In this document: positions 17,366-24,520 of the stretch, piece by piece
How positions within the stretch are numbered: position 1 is the stretch's first letter
Layout of the letters: each line of letters begins with the position of its first letter
Assembly: GCF_006715225.1 (NCBI RefSeq)
Contig: NZ_VFMU01000001.1
Coordinates: forward strand, 2,976,001 to 3,040,000
DNA from: Arthrobacter sp. SLBN-112
GTDB taxonomy: Bacteria; Actinomycetota; Actinomycetes; Actinomycetales; Micrococcaceae
Length of the DNA: 64,000 nucleotides
Reading direction: 5' to 3'
Program-made: the position numbers and the translations under genes
The notes under the pieces: generated by a model
Seen by the model: only the letters and a program-made list of their open reading frames with translations
What the model was told of the DNA's origin: nothing
The model's database searches: none

Positions 17366-20300
17366 ATGGCGACGACTTTCCAGGGCGGACCAGGAAAGGT
17401 TCCGGTGAAGGGTGCCGGGCCTACGGTGGCGCGCCACGTCGCGACCGCCAGGAGCGATGTCACCGACGTCCTCATTGAGGGCAGGCGACGTGGCCCTGCC
17501 CCGGCCGGCGCTGATCCCCGTGCCATGCTGATGTTGCAGCGGCAGGCCGGTAACGCCGCCGTGGGCGCCCTCATGGCCGCGAAGCTGAAATCGCCCGGAG
17601 AACAGGCCGGCACAGGTATTGACGCGGCCCTGAAGGAGATCCGCAAGAACGATCCCGCGATCGGAACGGTGGAGAAGGGCCTCAAGGCCGCCAGTGCGGC
17701 CGGCGTGCCGGTCGAACTCGAAGGACCCAAACCGCCGGCCTCGGCACTCGCCGTCACCAAGACGGGGTTCGGCCCCGGGTCGGTGCCCGCGAAGAAACCC
17801 GTGCAGCCGCCCAAACCATTACCTGCCGTCAGTCCTCTCGGAAAAGCCGCTGCGGCAAAGATGAAGGTGCCGGCCAAGGGTTCAGCACGAGGCAAGCCAC
17901 CAGCCGCCGGTCCCGGCGGGGGCGGCGTAGGCCCAGCCCTTCTGGCACCCCTCGCCCTGCCTGCCGACAAGCTTCTGCAGCCCCCGGTGGCACCCGTAAC
18001 GGTCCGGCCCGAGGATGATCCGGGCTTCGCGCAGGTTGCCGGCAGCATCAAGGGCGTCGCGCAGTCCCGGAAGGCCCACCCTCCGGCCGCGGCCAAGGCC
18101 CAGGAAGCCCAGGGCGCTGCGCTTCCGCCTACAGACGACGTGGCCGGTCAGGCCAAGGCTGCCAAAGTGGATGCCATGGACGCCCAGCAACCTGGCACGT
18201 TCGACAAGCAGACGTTCATCGCAGCGGTTAAGGCGGCAATCGAGGCGAAGTCGCCGAAGACCCTTGAGGAAGCGGACGAATACAAGAAGTCCGGGAAGGC
18301 CGGCGAGGCAAAGGGGCAGGTCCAGGGGCTTGTCGGCCAGGGGAAGGCCGGGCAGGCCAAGGACATCGAGGCGGCTACAGCGGCTCCGCCGGACCAGTCC
18401 AAGGCGGTCCCGAAGCCTGTCACCCCGATGGCGCAGGAGCAGGCGGGACAGGTCTCAGCCGTCCCCGCGGCGGGGGCCGCGCCCAAGCCGGCACCGGCCG
18501 ATCAGCTCAATCTTGCTGCCGGCCCGCAGCAGGCCAACCAGGAAATGGCCGACGCCGACGTCAGTGAACAGCAGCTGGCCCAGTCCAACGAGCCCGAGTT
18601 CCAGCAAGGCCTCGCGGATAAGAAGGCCGCGGCCGAGCATGCCCAGACTGCACCCGCGGAGTACCGCCAGCAGGAACAGCATGTCCTTCAGCAGGGCAAA
18701 GCGGAGGCCGGAACGGAAACTGCCGCCGGCGTCGCGGGAATGCAAAATGCCAAGGCATCGGCACTGGCCAACCTGGTCGCGAACAAGGGTAAGGCCAAAT
18801 CCAAGGATGAGACCCGCCGCGCCGAGGTGACGGCCAAAGTGCAGGCCATCTTCGCCGCCACCGAGGCCGAGGTGAAAAAGACCCTGGACGGGATCGACCC
18901 CGCGGTTGAGGAGGAGTTCACGACGGGCGAGGCGGGGGCCCGCTCGGCGTTCGAGGCGTACGTTGAGGCGAAGATGTCGGCGTACAAGAAGGACCGGTAT
19001 GGCGGGTGGCTCGGCGGGTACCGCTGGCTCCGGGACAAGATCGCGGGCATGCCCCCGAAGGTCAATGAGTTCTATGAGGCCGGCCGCGAGCTGTATCTCG
19101 CAAAGATGAACGTGGTCATTTCCAGGGTGGCGGACATCGTCGGGAGAGCCCTCACCGCAGCCAAGCAGCGGATTGCCAAGGGCCGTTCCGAGATTTCGAC
19201 TTACGTTACGGGTCTGCCGACCGACCTGCAGAAGGTCGGAGCCGAGGCGACCAAGGAGATCGGCGACAGGTTCGAAGCGCTTGAGGGCGAAGTCAACGCC
19301 AAGCAGGAATCGGTGGTTGATGCCCTGGCCGCCAAGTACGTTGAGGCGGGCAAGGGGCTCAACGACCGGATCGAAGCGCTGCAGGCAGAGAACAAGGGCC
19401 TGGTGGACAAGGCGATCGGTGCGTTGAAGGCGATCATCAACACCATCCGCGAGCTTGCCGGGATGCTCAAGAACGTGCTCTCCCGCGCGGCAGGCGTCGT
19501 GGGGGACATCATCAAGAACCCCGTGGCCTTCCTGGGCAACCTCATCGAGGGTGTGAAGGGCGGCATCCTCAAGTTCAAGGACAACATCCTGGCCCACCTC
19601 AAGAAGGGCCTGATGGGCTGGCTCTTCGGTGCCCTGGCGGAGGGCGGAGTCGAACTTCCGGACACCTTCGACCTTAAGGGCATCATCAAGCTGCTCGCCT
19701 CCATCTTCGGGCTGACGTGGGCCAACATCCGCAACCGGCTGGTCAAGCATATCGGCGAGCCGGCGATGGCCGCTGTGGAGAAGGGCGTGGAGATTTTCCA
19801 AGTCATCGCCAGCCAGGGCGTCGCGGGCCTGTGGCAGATGCTTTTGGACAAACTCGGCAACATCAAGGACATGATCCTTGAGCAGGTGAAGGACTTCGTG
19901 ATCACGAAGATCATCACCGCCGGCATCACGTGGCTGATTGGCCTGCTCAACCCCGCGGCGGCGTTCATCAAGGCCTGCAAGCTGATCTACGACGTGGTCA
20001 TGTTCTTCGTGAACAACGCAGAACGGATCATGAAGTTCGTCAACACCATCATCGATTCGGTGGCGGACATCGTGCGCGGCAACGTCAGCGCCGTGGTGAA
20101 CAAGATCGAGGACGTCCTGGGCCAGATGGTCCCGATCCTCATCGGCTTCCTCGCCAGCGTGATCGGCATCGGCGGCATCGGCCAGAAGATCCGCCAGATC
20201 ATCGAGACGCTGCAGAAGCCGGTCAACAAGGCCCTCGACTTCGTGATCAAGACTGGCCTGAAGCTTGCAGGCCCCATTATCCGCGGGATCAAGGGCTTCG

Positions 20301-21490
20301 CCGGGAAGGTTAAGGGGAAGATCGCCGCAGGAAAGGCGTGGGTAAAGGGGAAGGCCGAGGCTGGGAAGGCGTGGGTGAAGGGCAAGACAAGTAGGGGCAC
20401 TGGCCTAAAACAAACGAAACGCGGAGAAGAGCCGAGCCCCAGCCAGATGGCGAGGGCTGCTAGGAACGCGGCCAAGGACGGGCACAGTGCCATCGCGCGT
20501 GGCATTTCACCCGACGAGGCTCCTCAAGTGCTGGCCGCCGTACTCGACCGCCACCGTGAATCTGGGGTGAAGGCGCTTGACCTCGTCGCGGAAAGCGACG
20601 GGCTCCACGTTATGGCCTCGGTCAATCCGACGCATGTCTGGCGGGATGGAGTTCGAATCACGATCAGCCCGATCGTCATACGCGAGATATCCGGTGGCGA
20701 GAAGCATCAGGTCGGCGCCCTAGAGAGCGAGGACTTGCTCTCGTCGCGTCAAACGACCGCTCGAGGGTATTTCCTCTATGACGGGAAAGGGCACGCTGTC
20801 GAAGCGATGACAAGCAGCGAGTCGACACACTATCGCCGGAATGCTACACGTTCCGCCGAGGGCGCCCACGCCGAAGAACAACTGACAAACGCATTTGAGA
20901 TCATCTACGACGATGTGCTGGGCCAGCGAGCGAGGAAGCATAATGGGGTTTCGCCATCGAAATACTCGATCGAGTTGGGCATAGACGTTTCGGTGAGCAG
21001 TTGCCCGAACTGCGCGAACCACATCGCCAGCTTTGTGCGACGAATGCTTTCTGACGGGTGTAACGTTCAGGCGACCATGCGGTTCGGCGGCCTATACCAC
21101 GGTCCATCCAAGGACGGCCCCACGAAGGGCCGGATCATAATGCCCACGGTCATTGCCCCCGACGATCAAGCCCTTCTCGCAATGTTCTATAGGCGCGGCG
21201 AAGTGCGCTCCGTCAAGAAGGGCAGAACATGGGGCGCATTGACGATGTCCATGGAGCCACGGACGTCTCCAAGCGGGTACCAGAGCCTTCCCTCTGGCCA
21301 GCGGGTGGGCAAGCTTGGGCTTGCCATCTTGAGCTCGGCGGGCGTGAAGATCGAAGTTCTAACCAGTAATGATCTCCGCGCTCCATCAACAAGCGAAGGT
21401 AACGTCCGCATTGAACAGAAGGCCGAAAAACTGAAGAAGGCCCTGGCCGCTGTTGAGGAGAAACTCGGGAAGAACGCCAAGGCAACTTGA
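17366..21490 (+). CDS. giant eCIS-linked effector with C-terminal deaminase-like toxin domain
   Basis: A protein of 1374 residues. The ATG at 17366 follows the DUF4157 stop. Longer in-frame starts would overlap that gene. Residues 57-63 are LQRQAGN, the motif shared with the DUF4157 protein. Residues 100-620 or so are Ala/Lys/Pro/Gln-rich and disordered or coiled. The middle, about 620-1000, is long amphipathic and hydrophobic helices (FLGNLIEGVKGGIL, ITWLIGLLNPAAAF, MVPILIGFLASVIGIGGIG) of the kind seen in large DUF4157-type effectors, perhaps membrane-inserting. After a KGKAWVKGK linker the tip changes character. It carries HAE (H1168, E1170) and CPNC (C1213, C1216), the zinc pattern of cytidine-deaminase-fold toxins. 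The target (nucleotide, DNA or RNA) cannot be told. GC at third codon positions drops in the tip. No immunity gene follows. Confidence 0.75.
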   Translation: MATTFQGGPGKVPVKGAGPTVARHVATARSDVTDVLIEGRRRGPAPAGADPRAMLMLQRQAGNAAVGALMAAKLKSPGEQAGTGIDAALKEIRKNDPAIGTVEKGLKAASAAGVPVELEGPKPPASALAVTKTGFGPGSVPAKKPVQPPKPLPAVSPLGKAAAAKMKVPAKGSARGKPPAAGPGGGGVGPALLAPLALPADKLLQPPVAPVTVRPEDDPGFAQVAGSIKGVAQSRKAHPPAAAKAQEAQGAALPPTDDVAGQAKAAKVDAMDAQQPGTFDKQTFIAAVKAAIEAKSPKTLEEADEYKKSGKAGEAKGQVQGLVGQGKAGQAKDIEAATAAPPDQSKAVPKPVTPMAQEQAGQVSAVPAAGAAPKPAPADQLNLAAGPQQANQEMADADVSEQQLAQSNEPEFQQGLADKKAAAEHAQTAPAEYRQQEQHVLQQGKAEAGTETAAGVAGMQNAKASALANLVANKGKAKSKDETRRAEVTAKVQAIFAATEAEVKKTLDGIDPAVEEEFTTGEAGARSAFEAYVEAKMSAYKKDRYGGWLGGYRWLRDKIAGMPPKVNEFYEAGRELYLAKMNVVISRVADIVGRALTAAKQRIAKGRSEISTYVTGLPTDLQKVGAEATKEIGDRFEALEGEVNAKQESVVDALAAKYVEAGKGLNDRIEALQAENKGLVDKAIGALKAIINTIRELAGMLKNVLSRAAGVVGDIIKNPVAFLGNLIEGVKGGILKFKDNILAHLKKGLMGWLFGALAEGGVELPDTFDLKGIIKLLASIFGLTWANIRNRLVKHIGEPAMAAVEKGVEIFQVIASQGVAGLWQMLLDKLGNIKDMILEQVKDFVITKIITAGITWLIGLLNPAAAFIKACKLIYDVVMFFVNNAERIMKFVNTIIDSVADIVRGNVSAVVNKIEDVLGQMVPILIGFLASVIGIGGIGQKIRQIIETLQKPVNKALDFVIKTGLKLAGPIIRGIKGFAGKVKGKIAAGKAWVKGKAEAGKAWVKGKTSRGTGLKQTKRGEEPSPSQMARAARNAAKDGHSAIARGISPDEAPQVLAAVLDRHRESGVKALDLVAESDGLHVMASVNPTHVWRDGVRITISPIVIREISGGEKHQVGALESEDLLSSRQTTARGYFLYDGKGHAVEAMTSSESTHYRRNATRSAEGAHAEEQLTNAFEIIYDDVLGQRARKHNGVSPSKYSIELGIDVSVSSCPNCANHIASFVRRMLSDGCNVQATMRFGGLYHGPSKDGPTKGRIIMPTVIAPDDQALLAMFYRRGEVRSVKKGRTWGALTMSMEPRTSPSGYQSLPSGQRVGKLGLAILSSAGVKIEVLTSNDLRAPSTSEGNVRIEQKAEKLKKALAAVEEKLGKNAKAT

Positions 21491-21861
21491 GCTCTTGGCT
21501 GCCGCTTTTTTGAGATTATCCTCGGCCGGTAGCGGTGGTATCGCCGGCTGGCGGCATTTTGATTCCGACAACTTGTAACAGCAGCCATATTGATCCCTGC
21601 AAAGGTCGACGCCTTCTCGAACGCCAAGGGGCTGTGATAGTGCATAGGATCAAGGACAAAACTCGCAAGCCAGTGCTATCACGCTGCCACTTCTCTTATG
21701 GCTGACCTCTCAGCGCAGGTGCGCATCGGGCCTCGGCTCCGACTGCGTTCCTGCCCCTTCGTGCACCCCATCCTTCCCGTCAGCGCATCCGCATAGCCTT
21801 ACCGCCGCACCCCTCCCCGCTGGAACCTTGAAACACGTTTCGGTTTCATCGAGGAGACAAA
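21491..21861. other. 371-base gap between effector and sheath genes
   Basis: No supported gene. In particular there is no small plus-strand frame with a ribosome site that could encode an immunity protein. The right end holds the strong sheath ribosome site (GAGGAG before ATG at 21862) and may hold a promoter for the structural genes. The left end could be a remnant of an older effector tip. Confidence 0.5.
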
Positions 21862-23421
21862 ATGCCAAGCTATCTTTCGCCAGGTGTGTACGTAAATGAA
21901 GTCGAAGCGGGCACGCGTCCGATCGAGGGCGTAGGCACTGCAGTCGCCGCCTTCGTCGGGCTCTCCGCCAAAGGACCTGACAACGAGCCCACCCTCGTTT
22001 CCAACTGGACCCAGTTCTCGGAGATGTTCGGGGACTTCATCCCGGGCTCGTACCTGGCCCACGCCGTCTACGGCTACTTCCTGAACGGCGGTGGTAACTG
22101 CTACGTCGTCCGCATCGGCGCTGACGGCAGGCGCGAGGAAAAGCCGAAGCAACAGCAGCCCAAAGCCGTGGCCGCGGCCCCAATGGCAGAACTCGGCGGA
22201 TACCGCTTGACGGCGAAGTCCAACGCATCCAACCCCAAGCCAGTGACCATCGAAATCGCCGACCCCAGCGGTGAAAACCCGCCGGAAGACCAGTTCAAAA
22301 TCGTCATAACGGCAGAGGGAAAACCCCCCGAGGTCTGGGACAACGTGACCACCAAGCGCGGCACCAACAACGTTGCCACCAAGGTCAGCGCCGAATCAAA
22401 GGTAGTGACCATTGAGGAGGTCGCCCCGGGCGCCGCCCTCCTGAAGCCGGACAAGGGCACCATCCAGCTCGTCGCCCCGGAACCGGAGCCCGAACCGCCC
22501 AGCACCGAGGAACTGAACGTGAACGACTACGTCGGTGACGCGGCAGACCGCACCGGTTTCAGCGGCCTGGAAGCCGTGGACGAGGTGACCATGGTCGCCG
22601 TTCCGGACCTGATGGCTGCCTACGAACAGGGCTCGATCGACCTGGAAACCGTCAAGGCTGTCCAGCTCGCCGCCATCGCCCACTGCGAGCTGATGGGCGA
22701 CCGCATCGCCATCATCGATGCGCCACCGAACCTGAACGCACAACAGATCAAAAACTGGCGCATGGACGGCGGCGGCTACGACTCGAAATTCGCCGCGCTG
22801 TACTGGCCGTGGATAAAGACTTTCGACCCGTCCACCGGAACCAGCAGGTTCATCCCGCCGTCCGGCCACATGGCCGGCGTCTGGGCACGGAACGACGACA
22901 CACGCGGCGTCCACAAGGCCCCGGCGAACGAGGTGATCCGCGGCGTCACCAGCCTGCAGACCCAGATCACCAAGACGGAACAGGAACTGCTGAATCCCAT
23001 CGGGGTCAACTGCATCCGCACCTTCCCGGGCCGCGGGATCCGCGTCTGGGGAGCGCGAACCCTGTCCAGTGACGCCGAATGGCGGTACCTGAACGTCCGG
23101 CGCCTGTTCAACTACCTGGAGGAGTCCATCCTGCAGGGGACGCAGTGGGCTGTCTTCGAACCGAACGACCCCGCGCTCTGGGCCCGTATCCGCCGCACCA
23201 TCAGCGCATTCCTGACCAACGAATGGCGCAAGGGTGCGCTCTTCGGGCTGACCCCCGAGCAGGCCTTCTTCGTGAAATGCGACTTTGAAACCAACCCGGC
23301 CGAAGGCATCGACGCAGGACAGGTCGTGTGCCAGGTGGGCGTCGCCCCGGTAAAGCCGGCCGAGTTCGTGATTTTCCAGCTATCCCAATTCTCCGGCGGC
23401 ACCAGCCTCGTGAGTGAGTAA
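21862..23421 (+). CDS. eCIS contractile sheath protein
   Basis: The sheath monomer, 519 residues; it forms the outer tube that contracts to drive the inner tube. The N-terminus PSYLSPGVYVNEVEAGTRPIEGVGT is the classic handshake strand of phage-tail sheaths. AAFVGLSAKGP, LAHAVYGYFLNGGGNCYVVR and the C-terminal NCIRTFPGRGIRVWGARTL, then FLTNEWRKGALFG, complete the fold. Between about residues 90 and 215 there is a charged, Pro/Glu-rich insertion that should face outward. A very strong ribosome site (GAGGAGACAAAATG) suits a highly expressed structural protein. It is followed 24 bases on by the tube gene. Confidence 0.95.
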   Translation: MPSYLSPGVYVNEVEAGTRPIEGVGTAVAAFVGLSAKGPDNEPTLVSNWTQFSEMFGDFIPGSYLAHAVYGYFLNGGGNCYVVRIGADGRREEKPKQQQPKAVAAAPMAELGGYRLTAKSNASNPKPVTIEIADPSGENPPEDQFKIVITAEGKPPEVWDNVTTKRGTNNVATKVSAESKVVTIEEVAPGAALLKPDKGTIQLVAPEPEPEPPSTEELNVNDYVGDAADRTGFSGLEAVDEVTMVAVPDLMAAYEQGSIDLETVKAVQLAAIAHCELMGDRIAIIDAPPNLNAQQIKNWRMDGGGYDSKFAALYWPWIKTFDPSTGTSRFIPPSGHMAGVWARNDDTRGVHKAPANEVIRGVTSLQTQITKTEQELLNPIGVNCIRTFPGRGIRVWGARTLSSDAEWRYLNVRRLFNYLEESILQGTQWAVFEPNDPALWARIRRTISAFLTNEWRKGALFGLTPEQAFFVKCDFETNPAEGIDAGQVVCQVGVAPVKPAEFVIFQLSQFSGGTSLVSE

Positions 23422-23445
23422 GTACCCTTCAAAAGGAGCAAGACC

Positions 23446-23889
23446 ATGGCCCTCGGCGATTTTGACAACTCACCAGCCAACGCCTTCTCAGTCACGATCG
23501 ACGGCATCGAAGTGCCACGGGTGATCGAGGTCAGCGGCCTCAAGACCGAGGTCGACAAGATCGAGCTGAAGCAGCAGACCAAGGACGGCAAGTACGTTAT
23601 CCGCCAACTCATCGGACGGCAAAAAGCCGGAACATTTTCGGTCACCAGGGGACTCACCGAAAGCAAAACCGTGACCGACTGGCTCAAGACTGTCATGGAA
23701 GGCGACGTCGCCGGAGCCCGCAAGACGGCCGCCGTCTCACTGCTTGACTACAAAGGCGAGACGCTGAAGACCTACAACTTCGTCAACTGCTGGGTGCAGA
23801 GCGTTGAACTGAACTCGCTCAAGGCAGGCGCAACAGAGCAGGCCACCGAGAAATTCACCATCTGCTACGACGAATCCACCATCTCGTGA
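23446..23889 (+). CDS. eCIS inner tube protein (first)
   Basis: A protein of 147 residues of the phage T4 gp19-like tube family; the particle is built from many copies. FSVTIDGIEVPRVIEVSGLKTE and a KQQTKDGKYVIRQLIGRQKAG segment match the beta-strand core of tube proteins. The end ATEQATEKFTICYD is also typical. An AAAAGGAG ribosome site precedes the ATG. It sits right after the sheath and overlaps the next gene's start. Its second paralogue is at 27346. Confidence 0.92.
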   Translation: MALGDFDNSPANAFSVTIDGIEVPRVIEVSGLKTEVDKIELKQQTKDGKYVIRQLIGRQKAGTFSVTRGLTESKTVTDWLKTVMEGDVAGARKTAAVSLLDYKGETLKTYNFVNCWVQSVELNSLKAGATEQATEKFTICYDESTIS

Positions 23890-24362
23890 TGCAGCGGACG
23901 CATGGCGCCGCAGTGTTCGCTGACCCCGATATGGACGACGGGCATCAGCCGGACCGGCGCACCGACAGAGGAGGGCCAGCGGAGCGCCAGGAACTCCGCA
24001 CGGAGTTCCGCTTCGTCCTGCCCCGCGGCTACATGGACCAGGACGGCACCGTCCACAAAGACGGAGTCATGCGGCTTGCAACTGCCCGCGACGAACTACT
24101 TCCCCTCTACGACGCCCGCGTCCAGGAGAACTCTGCCTACACCACCGTGGTTCTCCTCGGCAGGGTCATTACCTCCCTCGGCACGCTCGGAGCCGTCACC
24201 TCCGCGGTGGTGGAAAACATGTTCGCATCCGACGTCGCCTTCCTGCAGGACTTCTACCGCCGCATCAACGCCGAGGGCCATACACGTATTGCCGTCACGT
24301 GCCCGGAATGCTCCTACCGGTTCACCGCAGACCTTGCCGGTGGCCGCCTGGGGGAATCATGA
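23889..24362 (+). CDS. phage-tail-assembly-like eCIS protein
   Basis: A protein of 157 residues. The start overlaps the tube stop (GTG at 23886 or ATG at 23889). The conserved part runs from ELRTEFRFVLPRGYMDQDG through HKDGVMRLATARDELLP, VVLLGRVITSLG and NMFASDVAFLQDFYRRIN. It ends with a CPECSYRF Cys pair. This is the small tail-assembly family that occurs after the tube gene in actinobacterial and cyanobacterial eCIS. It probably helps assembly or links tube and baseplate. The role is inferred from position. The N-terminal 40 residues are variable. Confidence 0.82.
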   Translation: MQRTHGAAVFADPDMDDGHQPDRRTDRGGPAERQELRTEFRFVLPRGYMDQDGTVHKDGVMRLATARDELLPLYDARVQENSAYTTVVLLGRVITSLGTLGAVTSAVVENMFASDVAFLQDFYRRINAEGHTRIAVTCPECSYRFTADLAGGRLGES

Positions 24363-24517
24363 CGTACGCCCCGGACCGGATCTATGAGGAGGTGGCGTAC
24401 GTGGCCTACCACTTTCACTGGCCGCTCAACGAGATCCTCGATCTGGAACACGGCCAGCGCCTTCGCTACGTCCAGGAAATCGCCGGGATCAACACGCGCC
24501 TGTCGCAGGAGCGGTAA
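24359..24517 (+). CDS. DUF6760-type small eCIS protein
   Basis: A protein of 52 residues. The ATG at 24359 overlaps the previous stop (ATGA). The sequence YAPDRIYEEVAYVAYHFHWPL and NEILDLEHGQRLRYVQEI is the small family seen in this slot of eCIS and some phage-tail loci, next to the tail-assembly protein. In phages the pair resembles a gpG/gpGT-type tail-assembly chaperone arrangement, though there is no sign of a programmed frameshift here. The role is inferred. Confidence 0.8.
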   Translation: MTYAPDRIYEEVAYVAYHFHWPLNEILDLEHGQRLRYVQEIAGINTRLSQER

Positions 24518-24520
24518 CCC

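Noticed and set aside
24359..24517. Programmed frameshift between tail-assembly protein and DUF6760, as in lambda gpG/gpGT
   Set aside because: The genes overlap by ATGA with a normal start and there is no slippery heptamer near the stop.
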